From: an uncultured Bacilli bacterium
Lineage (GTDB): Bacteria > Bacillota_I > Bacilli_A > RF39 > UBA660
DNA: 45,066 nt
Direction of reading: 5' to 3'
NCBI GenBank assembly: GCA_947601845.1
Contig: CANQGH010000008.1
Span: forward strand, 1 to 45,066
Positions 26,217 to 34,188 of this stretch are shown here, in pieces (position 1 is the first letter of the stretch; each line of letters opens with the position of its first letter). The position numbers were made by a program, and so were the translations under genes. The notes beneath the pieces were generated by a model. It was not told the DNA's origin and did no database searches. It saw only the letters and a program-made list of their open reading frames with translations.

Positions 26217-27458
26217 TCATATAATTAATTTAGGATTTTTCTTCTTTATATTAATAATTAACATTGATAAAATATGTGTCAATAAAAGCACTATTAATAT
26301 TTGAATATATGGATTAGCATTAACATTAATAAGTTTTACAATGGAAAAACATATAAGAATAACGAAAGGATGTAAAAAGTAATAATATTTAGATAAATCA
26401 CGAAATGGAAATAACCCTTTCCTTTTATTATTCTTGGTGATATAAAGAACCGATATAAATAAATAATAAACTAAAGGAACACAAGATAATAAAATATTAC
26501 TATTTAATCTTTCAGTATCATGTAAAAAAATAGCTTCCCATACCAAAAAGAAAATAGAGACAATTAATTTAATAAAACAATTACTAGAGTATACTTCCCT
26601 CTTAGAACCCAAATGAAAACCTAAAACTACATAAAATAATCCAAAGAATAAGAAATTTCTAGTTGTAAAGAAAATTTTATAATAAGAAGTTACTATTTCT
26701 TTAATATTAATAGGCAATACCCCATAATAAGTTTCCGTAGCGCCAAATAATAAAAGAACAAACGATATAATTAACAAACTTTTAATTTTAAATTTCTTTT
26801 TCCAAAAATATAATACTAAAAGAGATAATAATAAAGCTGGGAAATACCATAGGTGGTAATATACTCCTGTATAAAGTAACATAACTAGTAAGATAATTGG
26901 TAAAAGTAATATTAAAAGCATAACTAAAACGTAACCTTTTAAATTAATTAAAGATAAATATTCATTAATTAAAGAAATATTATTAATAACTACCCCTATC
27001 ACAATTGGTAAATATATAGTGCTCCACACCAAATAAAGAGGAATCATCTTTTTAATATAATCCTTAATATAATTAGGATTATCCTTTTCCTTTACCGCTA
27101 CAAAATATCCCGTTATTAGGAAAAAGATAGGAACACATATTCTCGTTATTATATTATTAAATGCAAGATCTAATTCATTGGAAAAATTTTGAAAAGGACG
27201 TAAATGTAAAACAATAATTAAAATAGCACTAGCATACTTCAAAATATCTAAATTTTTATAATTAATATCCTTATTATCATGATTTTTATCTATTAATCTT
27301 TGATACCAAATAGTAATAGTACTACATATTACAATTATTAATAGTAGTGATAAAGGATACCCTAAGTTATTTTCCATTTGTAAAACATTTAAAAATTTTA
27401 AAGATAATACTAATATAGTTATAATTAATATAATTATTAACTCTCGTTTATACTTCAT
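26217..27458 (-). CDS. Acyltransferase 3 family membrane protein (OafA/YrhL-like)
   Basis: The 413-aa protein has about ten helices. The segment YASAILIIVLHLRPF contains the conserved His of acyltransferase 3, and RICVPIFFLITGYFVA is the typical second helix. The family transfers acetyl or succinyl groups to surface sugars, peptidoglycan or lipids. This copy has two N-terminal helices before the core and no SGNH domain. The ATG at 27458 has AGGTGG 5 nt upstream; an upstream in-frame ATG (27494) lacks a good site. It is another surface acylation gene close to the MBOAT set, in its own unit. Confidence 0.82.
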   Translation of the reverse strand: MKYKRELIIILIITILVLSLKFLNVLQMENNLGYPLSLLLIIVICSTITIWYQRLIDKNHDNKDINYKNLDILKYASAILIIVLHLRPFQNFSNELDLAFNNIITRICVPIFFLITGYFVAVKEKDNPNYIKDYIKKMIPLYLVWSTIYLPIVIGVVINNISLINEYLSLINLKGYVLVMLLILLLPIILLVMLLYTGVYYHLWYFPALLLSLLVLYFWKKKFKIKSLLIISFVLLLFGATETYYGVLPINIKEIVTSYYKIFFTTRNFLFFGLFYVVLGFHLGSKREVYSSNCFIKLIVSIFFLVWEAIFLHDTERLNSNILLSCVPLVYYLFISVLYITKNNKRKGLFPFRDLSKYYYFLHPFVILICFSIVKLINVNANPYIQILIVLLLTHILSMLIINIKKKNPKLII

Positions 27459-27530
27459 AATACCACCTATTATAATTAACCATTGATTATTCATATCATA
27501 ACATATTTATATAAAAAACTAAATCTAATA

Positions 27531-27559
27531 TTAAAAGATGCTTAGATATTAAGCATCTT
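27531..27559 (-). terminator. Terminator of the Fic gene
   Basis: AAGATGCTTA (27535-27544) and TAAGCATCTT (27550-27559) form a perfect 10-bp stem with a 5-nt loop; Ts follow on the minus strand. Confidence 0.85.
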
Positions 27560-27568
27560 GTGTCAGTA

Positions 27569-28714
27569 TTATTTAGTATATCTAGTAAGTGATAAATGTT
27601 TAACTTTATCTGGATTTACTTGTATAACATCAGGGTTTAAGAAAATACGCATATTATGAACTCCTCTAGCAATAAAACTCTTCGTATCATCACCTCTAAT
27701 TAAAATATTTTTATCTATTAAAGGTAATATTTTTTCTTCAAATATTTCTTTAACCTTTTTATGATTATTATAATTTTTATATGTATTAATTAAATCTTTT
27801 ACGGTTAAATTACTATTAGTAACTAATAGATATTCAAGCATTTGACAATTTTCATCGGTAAGGTTAATTCCTTTATATTCACCAATACTATGAATAACAT
27901 ATTCTTTTTCCAATTCCTTTTCTACTGATGTTATCATATATTTTAAAAATAAAGTTAAATCTCCTTGCGCTCTTCCTTTAATAATATTATTTTCATAATC
28001 TTTTCTAGCAAAAACAATAGCTCTATTAAAAATAATATATGGATAACACTTATTGTTCAGTAAATACCACATTGATACAGTTCTACTAGTACGACCATTA
28101 ACATCAAAATAAGGATGAATATAAACAAAGTAAAAGTGCATAATTTGTGACTTGATAAACACATCGATATTAGAATGTTCCATTTCACCATTATTAACAA
28201 AGTCAAAAAATTGGTCCATATAATAATCGATTTTATCAACTTCACACCCCGTAAAATAATTATTATCCAAATAAAGACTTTTTAGTATATATACCATTCC
28301 ACATCGATAATATTCACCCATTCTATTTTTATCTGTAGGCTCTAAAAGATCATCACTTAGTAAAGCATATAATTCCTTTAAATGTTCTTTATCAATTATT
28401 TTATGAGATAAGATATATTTGTAACCGTGATATAAATTAATAATTCTTTTTCTTTGTATTTCTGGTAGAGATAATACTCTTTTTTTAATTACTTCATCAA
28501 TAACAGATAAATCATCATTAATACCCTCAATGTTATTATTAGATTTTATCTCTTGTCCCATCATCATAGTCTTAGCAAACTTCAATGTTTGCATATAATC
28601 TTGACCTTCTAAGAAAGACAACAATTCTTCCTCATACGGTTGCAAATATTCTCTATTAATATGCACTTTTCTACCATTAAACATTTCTAGATTAAGTGTT
28701 GTTACGTTAGCCAT
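27569..28714 (-). CDS. Fic-domain protein (probable AMPylase)
   Basis: The 381-aa protein has a Fic core with HPYFDVNGRTSR at 200-211, matching HPFx[D/E]GNGRxxR except Val for the first Gly. The catalytic His200, the acidic metal ligand and the Arg are kept. Near the N-terminus, NNNIEGIND at 59-67 corresponds to the autoinhibitory helix [S/T]xxxE[G/N], but the expected Ser/Thr is Asn59; Glu63 is kept. After the core there is a winged-helix-like C-terminus (about 275-381). Fic enzymes transfer AMP, or sometimes other groups, to hydroxyls of target proteins. The gene has a GGGGG ribosome site and its own terminator, and no separate antitoxin lies beside it. Confidence 0.87.
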   Translation of the reverse strand: MANVTTLNLEMFNGRKVHINREYLQPYEEELLSFLEGQDYMQTLKFAKTMMMGQEIKSNNNIEGINDDLSVIDEVIKKRVLSLPEIQRKRIINLYHGYKYILSHKIIDKEHLKELYALLSDDLLEPTDKNRMGEYYRCGMVYILKSLYLDNNYFTGCEVDKIDYYMDQFFDFVNNGEMEHSNIDVFIKSQIMHFYFVYIHPYFDVNGRTSRTVSMWYLLNNKCYPYIIFNRAIVFARKDYENNIIKGRAQGDLTLFLKYMITSVEKELEKEYVIHSIGEYKGINLTDENCQMLEYLLVTNSNLTVKDLINTYKNYNNHKKVKEIFEEKILPLIDKNILIRGDDTKSFIARGVHNMRIFLNPDVIQVNPDKVKHLSLTRYTK

Positions 28715-28777
28715 AATTTTTCCCCCTTAAAAGTAAACTGTATTATACTACAAAATTAATCATATGGCTACTAAAAC

Positions 28778-29344
28778 TTATTTTTTTAAAGCAAAACCAT
28801 CTTTAAAAGCATTACCAACTCTTTCTGTTACCTTGTAATATCCATGGGTAAATGGATCATAGGCAATAGCTTCTACCTTATCAATATCGACACAATCATT
28901 ATTAATAACTTCTTCATTGGCTGATACTGATAAAACTTTTCCTACTACACCATAACCATACTCATCATCTTGGCATTTGATAAATTCACATTCCATACAA
29001 ATAGGAAATTCATTAATAATTGGTGCATCAACTATCTCTGATTTAACCGCCGTTAGTCCACTATTGGCGAATTTATTAGGTGTGTTATTACCAGACACTA
29101 TTCCAAAGTAATCAGCTTCCCTTACATAACTAGTAGAAGCAATACTGACAGTAAAAGCCCCTCTTTTCTTGATATTTTGAACCGTTCTATGGGTACTAGA
29201 TAAGTTTAATAATACTTGGTCAGTTTCCAACATTGTTCCCCAAGCCGCATTCATAACATCGATACTGCCATCATCATTATAAGTAGCAATCATTAAAACC
29301 GGCATTGGAAAAATAGCATCAGTCGTTTTAATCTTTTTCTTCAT
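28778..29344 (-). CDS. Flavin-reductase-like FMN-binding split-barrel protein
   Basis: The 188-aa protein has the pattern of this family: FPMPVLMIATYNDDGSIDVMNAAWGTM at the start, LNLSSTHRTVQNIKKRGAFTVSIAS, and EFPICMECEFIKC. Each is split in the chain as one beta-barrel that binds FMN as a dimer. Members reduce flavin or act as small FMN-linked redox proteins. It lies 23 nt downstream of the bile-salt-hydrolase-type gene, so they are probably co-transcribed, though no metabolic link is evident. The substrate is unknown. Confidence 0.88.
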   Translation of the reverse strand: MKKKIKTTDAIFPMPVLMIATYNDDGSIDVMNAAWGTMLETDQVLLNLSSTHRTVQNIKKRGAFTVSIASTSYVREADYFGIVSGNNTPNKFANSGLTAVKSEIVDAPIINEFPICMECEFIKCQDDEYGYGVVGKVLSVSANEEVINNDCVDIDKVEAIAYDPFTHGYYKVTERVGNAFKDGFALKK

Positions 29345-29367
29345 AAATTATTTTCCTTTCTCATTAA

Positions 29368-30342
29368 CTAATTTTGATAAAGTATTTGTTGTTCTTTAAT
29401 TAAATCATAACTAATTAACTCACTACTGTTTAAATCTTCTTTATGCATATCAACTGCGGTAATTTGACTATTATCATAAGTCTTATAATAGTATATTCCT
29501 CTATCCATATTACAACAAGAACTATAGATAGTTATTTCATATTTATCTTCACCCATGTGAACACATCCTCGTTGTTGACACACAGAATCTAATATATGAA
29601 AGAATTGACTAATACTTTCATTTTCTCCATCTGAAGAAAGTGAATTCATCTTCGTAAAAGTAGCTTTAACAAACCTAGATAAAGATGATAAATCCCCAGG
29701 TAGCCCCATAGCCCCCATTCCTCTACTATATGTATCTAAATTTAATTTTTTAGAAAAATTATTAACCGGTGGCTCTATAGATAAACTCATATAATTATTT
29801 AAATTAAACATGTGAATATCAAAAGTAGGATTATTAGTAAGTACTCCAACAGGATTGTCATAGATTTTAAGCCCTTCTTTAACGCTTTCAACAGTTATTG
29901 ATGATGTTTTATCGGAAATAATCCAATGTAGTGGTGAGGCTGGTAATTCATTACTAAAATCAATATGAGCTATATTGAGATTATTTAACAATTTCCTAGC
30001 CTCTTCAACCGTTGCACATTGTGATAAAATATAAGGGATAAATTCAAAGGGAGCAATGTTATCTTTATTAGGATCTACTTCTTTGTAATAAGCATTACCA
30101 GGAAAATTTAACCCTGCCATTCCTAAGCCTTTTTCATTAATCGCATCATAGTAAAGAGGATAACCATTAGCAATATAAGCCATACCAATTATTGCATAAT
30201 GCTCTTGAAGAGCCTCTACTTGTCTAAAGTTAAATGCATAATTTCTAGGCGTAATAGTTACACTCTCCTTATAAGAATATTCTAAATCCAAATTCCTTCC
30301 AAAATAATGATCTTTAGTATTATAAGTTACTGCTGTACACAT
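29368..30342 (-). CDS. Choloylglycine hydrolase family: probable bile salt hydrolase
   Basis: The 324-aa N-terminal nucleophile hydrolase starts MCTAVTY, so removal of Met exposes Cys2 as nucleophile. Catalytic and substrate-site residues known in bile salt hydrolases are visible: R16 and D19 (GRNLD), N79 in GLNFPG, the NN of VLTNNP near 170, and Arg in GLPGDLSSLSRF. The ATG at 30342 is fixed by this need for Cys2 and by the AAGGAAGG site 8 nt upstream; an in-frame upstream start would bury the nucleophile. It should hydrolyse glycine- or taurine-conjugated bile acids in the gut. Penicillin V acylase is the main alternative, since both share these residues. Confidence 0.88.
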   Translation of the reverse strand: MCTAVTYNTKDHYFGRNLDLEYSYKESVTITPRNYAFNFRQVEALQEHYAIIGMAYIANGYPLYYDAINEKGLGMAGLNFPGNAYYKEVDPNKDNIAPFEFIPYILSQCATVEEARKLLNNLNIAHIDFSNELPASPLHWIISDKTSSITVESVKEGLKIYDNPVGVLTNNPTFDIHMFNLNNYMSLSIEPPVNNFSKKLNLDTYSRGMGAMGLPGDLSSLSRFVKATFTKMNSLSSDGENESISQFFHILDSVCQQRGCVHMGEDKYEITIYSSCCNMDRGIYYYKTYDNSQITAVDMHKEDLNSSELISYDLIKEQQILYQN

Positions 30343-30645
30343 AATTATTACCTTCCTTATCTTTTTTATATACAAATATATTATAGCGCCGCTTAGATAT
30401 TTTTTCTATATATATATTATTTTATCAAGATTAATTTTTATAACTATCAAGTAGCAATTATTGTTCTTATCTACTATCCTACCCTATATCTAGAAACCTA
30501 TATTATCTAAATTTAAGAACAAAAAAATTAGATATGGTATAAATCATTTAACCATTTATGTATTAAAAGATTATTAATTTTAATAAATTTTTAAATACTT
30601 ACATATTTTTGAAATATTGGGAATACTATATAATGTAGTGTTAAA
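30343..30645. other. Gene-free AT-rich spacer upstream of the bile salt hydrolase
   Basis: I see no gene here. A TATAAT-like box lies close upstream of the hydrolase gene (about 30380-30385 on the minus strand) without a good -35. The only other structure is the inverted repeat at 30461-30522, listed separately. The rest is simple AT-rich sequence. Confidence 0.6.
30461..30522. repeat. Long-range inverted repeat in the spacer
   Basis: TTGTTCTTA (30461-30469) and TAAGAACAA (30514-30522) are perfect 9-nt arms, 44 nt apart, and a run of As follows the right arm. On the minus strand this could close a structured leader, or be what remains of a terminator. The function is unknown. Confidence 0.4.
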
Positions 30646-30684
30646 AATCCATGGATTGACTTTAATCATGATTTGTGCTACAAT
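30646..30684 (+). promoter_or_regulatory. Consensus promoter for a small RNA, with palindrome
   Basis: TTGACT (30656-30661), an exact 17-nt spacer and TACAAT (30679-30684) face right, where no open reading frame follows. The 12-bp palindrome AATCCATGGATT (30646-30657) overlaps the first bases of the -35 and could be an operator. Confidence 0.75.
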
Positions 30685-30690
30685 TTAATT

Positions 30691-30765
30691 ACTCAATGAC
30701 CAAGAGTTATATGAGTCCTGGAGACGCAACTATTTATTAGTTGCGTTATCCGTTTATATTGTATT
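30691..30765 (+). ncRNA. Candidate structured small RNA beside the DUF3800 locus
   Basis: The promoter at 30656-30684 would start a short transcript near 30691. It can form a perfect 9-bp stem ACGCAACTA/TAGTTGCGT (30724-30732 with 30738-30746), extended through a small internal loop by GGA/TCC (720-722 with 749-751 of the same block). Upstream, ACTCA can pair with TGAGT (30691-30695 with 30712-30716) or, alternatively, ACTC with GAGT at 30704-30707. No coding frame of useful length is present. It runs toward, and may overlap as antisense, the 3' end of the RNase-like gene at 30780. Structured RNAs next to DUF3800 genes have been described by comparative genomics; whether this belongs to one of those families I cannot tell. 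The 3' end is uncertain because the T-run is interrupted. Confidence 0.5.
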
Positions 30766-30779
30766 TTAAAAGTCTCTAA

Positions 30780-31292
30780 TTAAGAGTCTTTTTTATATTT
30801 ATTATATTCTTTTAATACATTTTGTAGATATTTAGGCTCATCGATTAAATAGGAACTTATTATATACATATCATTTTTGTTTCTTTCAAGAATTATTATA
30901 TAACTATATAAATCATCACTATACAATAATTTAGTTCTTTTTGTGTTTTTATATGGAGCAGTCCATATTTTTATTTTACTACATTCTGAACAAGCACAAG
31001 TTGAACAATTTAAATAATTTTTTATCATTGGTGCAATATAATTGATAAAATATGCACGTGGTTCTTTCATTCTAATTTTCATACCTAATGCTTTTTGGGT
31101 TTTAGTAGTTAAATGAAAAAATCCCTGCATTCTATTATCTTCAAATGGTGTAGTAAACACTTTAATTTTCATACCATTTATTTTTAAATCACCATAATAT
31201 ATATTTTTTATAAAATAATCATATAATTCATCATCTTTAGTAGTTTTAGGTAATGGTCCATTTAAACCGCATTTATTTTTAGTCAATATCAT
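30780..31292 (-). CDS. Small Cys-rich protein, possible BECR-fold RNase toxin
   Basis: The 170-aa protein has no signal peptide. It contains GFFHLTTK (H60), R79, a Cys cluster CSTCACSEC (C96, C99, C101, C104) that could bind zinc, then IWTAPYKNTKRTKLLY and a final beta-hairpin-like YIIILERNKNDMYIISSYLID. A His, basic residues and a Ser pair in a terminal strand are the layout of barnase-EndoU-ColicinE5-RelE-like (PBECR) RNases, so an RNase role is proposed by inference only. The ATG at 31292 has GGAGG 8 nt upstream and overlaps the DUF3800 end by 14 nt, so the two are translationally coupled. A longer frame starting at 31382 has no ribosome site. Confidence 0.6.
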   Translation of the reverse strand: MILTKNKCGLNGPLPKTTKDDELYDYFIKNIYYGDLKINGMKIKVFTTPFEDNRMQGFFHLTTKTQKALGMKIRMKEPRAYFINYIAPMIKNYLNCSTCACSECSKIKIWTAPYKNTKRTKLLYSDDLYSYIIILERNKNDMYIISSYLIDEPKYLQNVLKEYNKYKKDS

Positions 31293-31980
31293 CTCTTGAC
31301 CTCCAAATAAATATATTAAATTTTGTATTGCTATAGTATGATGATATATCAAAACTATTTTGATATAATTTTTTAATTTCATTAATAATATTTAACTTTA
31401 CATTATTATTAGAAAGTTTTCTATAATAATATGATAACGCTCCAATCAAAATGTCATTAATTTGTAGTATAGGCGCTTCATAAGATCTAATTGGTTGAAC
31501 TTTTTTGATAGTTTTTTTATTTGTATCTGACATTTTAATTCTTAAATAATCAAGCATTACTTGGTGATAATAATATGAGTTTGTATCTTTTATATCGGGA
31601 TAGATATTATACGAATTACCCGGAATAATGATATATTTTAACATATCATAATATGCTTTATGATAAAAATCATTTTCGGTTTGATTATATCTCTCATGAT
31701 TTAATTTTGTTTTATCAACTACAATAACTCTGAATTTTAAATCATCATTATTAAAGAAATAGTTAATAACGTCCAAATATAATTTTTCGGTTTTTTTATC
31801 AATCTTGTTCCATTTCAATTCTATTTTATTAGAAAAATTATAATTTTCCTTTAAATGTTCTATATATTCATTGACTTTTTTTACTTTATGTTTTAGACAG
31901 TAAACTGCCCCAATCAACATATATTTGCTATCATTACTTGCTAAATGACAACTTTCATCACAATAGACATTATATTCCAT
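31279..31980 (-). CDS. DUF3800 family protein, predicted RNase H-like nuclease
   Basis: The 233-aa protein starts with YCDESCH (D8, E9), followed by IELKW with E54, VIVVDK with D89, and a late QINDILIGALSYYYR with D176. These acidic positions and the ELKW motif are the DUF3800 hallmarks, and the family is thought to have an RNase H-like fold with a two-metal site. DUF3800 genes are frequent in defence and mobile regions. AGGAGG precedes the ATG. The gene runs into the RNase-like gene with a 14-nt overlap, and a candidate structured RNA lies just beyond that partner. The target is unknown. Confidence 0.8.
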   Translation of the reverse strand: MEYNVYCDESCHLASNDSKYMLIGAVYCLKHKVKKVNEYIEHLKENYNFSNKIELKWNKIDKKTEKLYLDVINYFFNNDDLKFRVIVVDKTKLNHERYNQTENDFYHKAYYDMLKYIIIPGNSYNIYPDIKDTNSYYYHQVMLDYLRIKMSDTNKKTIKKVQPIRSYEAPILQINDILIGALSYYYRKLSNNNVKLNIINEIKKLYQNSFDISSYYSNTKFNIFIWRSRDDID

Positions 31981-32160
31981 AGGGATCCTCCTTTTAATTA
32001 TTTATTATATCATAATATTCAATAATTTATTAATAATTCTTAGATTATATTTCAAATAATTATGCAAAATTCATTACTTATAAACCATACTTTTACTTAT
32101 TTGATGTTCTAGAAAATATTAGTATTTTTAAGGTCAAAACTATTTAGGATTCTATACAAA
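31981..32160. other. Spacer upstream of the DUF3800 gene
   Basis: AT-rich DNA without a gene. A TATAAT box about 30 nt before the DUF3800 start is its likely -10, with no convincing -35. The rest of the 324-nt gap up to 32304 holds the tRNA-Met remnant. Confidence 0.5.
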
Positions 32161-32163
32161 ATT

Positions 32164-32245
32164 AAAAAAACTAGATACACAATCTAGTAATTATTATTAA
32201 TAGTAAGTGAATCGTTCGACCCTGCAACTAACCGGATATGAAAGA
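32164..32245 (-). pseudogene. Decayed tRNA-Met 3' part with its terminator
   Basis: The hairpin CTAGAT-ACACA-ATCTAG with flanking As (32164-32187), followed after a short AT stretch by a degenerate tRNA-like piece (about 32199-32245), aligns in order with the terminator and 3' half of the intact tRNA-Met at 40471-40583. Matching blocks include TTCGA, CCCT, ACCGG and TATGAA, the last covering the CAT anticodon. Acceptor and T-arm pairing are destroyed, so it is not a working tRNA. Confidence 0.7.
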
Positions 32246-32304
32246 AGGTCTAAATAAACTACACTTTTCAAGCAAACATACAAATATTAATCAAACTACC
32301 TTAT

Positions 32305-32937
32305 TTAAAATTCTTTTTTACTAAATATTTTTACGGATATTTTATAAGATATATAAACCATAATAATAGTTATTATTATTAAAATTATTATTAAGTAATC
32401 TTCTAAAAAGGCTAAAAATTTTAAACCATTTGATAAATTTACAAAATTCGCAAGTAAACTACCTATAATAACTATACCAAATACCAGTAAAAAGATACCA
32501 ATTCTCGCTTTTTCAACACCAAATTTATAAATAATTGGATACATAAAAGTTAAAACCAATAATGTTCCGAATATTGTACCAAACATTGTTACTAATATTT
32601 GTTCATAATTAATAGTTTGAGTATTAACATAAGAGATAATAAAAGATAAAATAATTGTGATTATTGAAACAACAAGAGTCATTAAAATTGTTGTTATATA
32701 TTTTGATTTTACACTATTTTTCCTTCCATTAGGTAACGAAATAGAATAAGCATCCCACTTATTATAGTTATCATAACTAAATGATGAAATCATTATCATT
32801 ACACACATAAACGGTAAGATAAATGATATATCCATTTTATCCATTAAACCCATTATGGTATATACAATAATTAATATTCCAAGTAATTTAAAATTACTTT
32901 TAATCATTGCTAAATCTTTTTTAATAAATCCTATCAT
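32305..32937 (-). CDS. ABC-2 type exporter permease (YtrA-operon type)
   Basis: The 210-aa protein has six hydrophobic segments with short loops, matching small ABC2_membrane_5 permeases. GFIKKDLAMIKSNFK at the N-terminus is the typical cytoplasmic lead. Its start overlaps the ATPase stop as TAATG, giving tight coupling. Together with the ATPase and GntR gene it forms a YtrA-like unit; such units often respond to cell-wall antibiotics. The cargo is unknown. Confidence 0.85.
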   Translation of the reverse strand: MIGFIKKDLAMIKSNFKLLGILIIVYTIMGLMDKMDISFILPFMCVMIMISSFSYDNYNKWDAYSISLPNGRKNSVKSKYITTILMTLVVSIITIILSFIISYVNTQTINYEQILVTMFGTIFGTLLVLTFMYPIIYKFGVEKARIGIFLLVFGIVIIGSLLANFVNLSNGLKFLAFLEDYLIIILIIITIIMVYISYKISVKIFSKKEF

Positions 32938-33794
32938 TATTTTTCCCCCTTAATCATTAAAACCATAAGATCATCTAAAGTTATTTTATCAATTATAGAG
33001 ATATTATATTTAGTTTTAAATTCTTTTTTATTAGGAATTAATACCTCATATTCATATTTTGCTTTTTTGTATTTAACATAATCTTTTTTATCAATATTCA
33101 TAAATTCTTTTTCCGTACATTTCACAATACCATATTCATCTAATAACTCATTTGTTGTTTTGGATAAAACAATTTCCCCGTTATTAATAAAAGTTATATA
33201 ATCAGCAATACGTTCCAAATCGGTAGTAATATGACTGGAAAGTAAAATAGAGCAATCATCCTTCTCAATAAAATTTTGAAATATTTGAATAACCTCAGCA
33301 CGAGCAACTGGGTCAAGTCCTGAGGTTGGCTCATCTAATATTAAAAGTTTAGGATGATGAGATAATGCTGTTGCTATTTCTAATTTTTTTCTCATCCCTT
33401 TAGAAAAGGTTTTAATTTGTTTATTAGGTAATAGCGAAAATTCTTTTAAGTAGTCATAAAACAGTTTGGCATCCCAATTTTTATAAATACCTTTCATAGT
33501 CTTATTTATATCATTTGGTGTGAGGATTTCAGGAAAAAACATATCATCTAATACAACCCCAATATCTTCTTTTATTTTTCTTTCATCTTTACGATTATCC
33601 AATCCAAAAATTTTAAGTTCTCCACTATATAATTTAATAATGTCTAATATAGCCTTTATTGTTGTAGTTTTTCCTGCACCATTTTCACCAATAAACCCCA
33701 TAATCATACCTTTAGGTAAAGTAAATGATATATTTTTAAGTTCAAAATTATCATATTTTTTACAAAGATTTTTAATTTCTAAAATATTTTCCAT
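32937..33794 (-). CDS. ABC exporter ATPase (YtrB-like)
   Basis: The 285-aa ATPase has Walker A GENGAGKTT near residue 37, signature FSKGMRKK, Walker B LLILDEPTSGLDP and the H-loop LSSHITTD. A C-terminal extension of about 70 residues follows the core. It starts 3 nt after the GntR stop codon and partners the permease directly downstream. Confidence 0.9.
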   Translation of the reverse strand: MENILEIKNLCKKYDNFELKNISFTLPKGMIMGFIGENGAGKTTTIKAILDIIKLYSGELKIFGLDNRKDERKIKEDIGVVLDDMFFPEILTPNDINKTMKGIYKNWDAKLFYDYLKEFSLLPNKQIKTFSKGMRKKLEIATALSHHPKLLILDEPTSGLDPVARAEVIQIFQNFIEKDDCSILLSSHITTDLERIADYITFINNGEIVLSKTTNELLDEYGIVKCTEKEFMNIDKKDYVKYKKAKYEYEVLIPNKKEFKTKYNISIIDKITLDDLMVLMIKGEK

Positions 33795-33797
33795 TTT

Positions 33798-34175
33798 TTA
33801 CTTATCCTCCTCATACAATATATTTAACATTTCATTTAAAGTTTTTATATCTACATTATTCATCTTTGCAATAGTAACTGCTTTATCCATCAGTTCTTCT
33901 ATTTTATTTAGTTGTTCTTCTAATGCAACATCTTTATTTATTTTAGCAACATAGAAACCTTTAGATGGAACATTTTTTACATATCCCTCTTTTACTAATT
34001 CTTCATAAGCATTTTTAGTTGTTATGACACTACAACGAAGATCTTTAGCTAGAGTTCTTATCGAAGGTAATAATTCATTTTCTCTTAGTTCATTAGAAAC
34101 TATTTTTGCTTTTATTTGGGCTTTTATTTGTTCATAGATAGGAACACCATTTGAATTACTTATTATAATTTCCAT
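33798..34175 (-). CDS. GntR-family repressor of YtrA type
   Basis: The 125-aa regulator has the winged helix-turn-helix PIYEQIKAQIKAKIVSNELRENELLPSIRTLAKDLRCSVITTKNAY, here crossing residues 10-55 in pieces, followed by a short tail of about 50 residues. The short tail marks the YtrA subfamily, which regulates ABC exporter operons. It heads the GntR-ATPase-permease unit and sits below a perfect sigma-A promoter whose start region carries a palindrome, so self-repression is likely. Confidence 0.9.
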   Translation of the reverse strand: MEIIISNSNGVPIYEQIKAQIKAKIVSNELRENELLPSIRTLAKDLRCSVITTKNAYEELVKEGYVKNVPSKGFYVAKINKDVALEEQLNKIEELMDKAVTIAKMNNVDIKTLNEMLNILYEEDK

Positions 34176-34188
34176 AATTCACCTCTTT

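Noticed and set aside
30710-30725. ATGAGTCCTGGAGAC in the candidate RNA looks like a hammerhead ribozyme core
   Set aside because: The CTGANGA core is not complete, there is no GAAA, and no cleavage triplet is placed correctly.
31279-31382. Apparent 100-nt overlap between two reading frames, suggesting a frameshifted single gene
   Set aside because: The downstream gene has its own ATG at 31292 with a good GGAGG site, and the DUF3800 protein is complete, so it is a normal short overlap of 14 nt.
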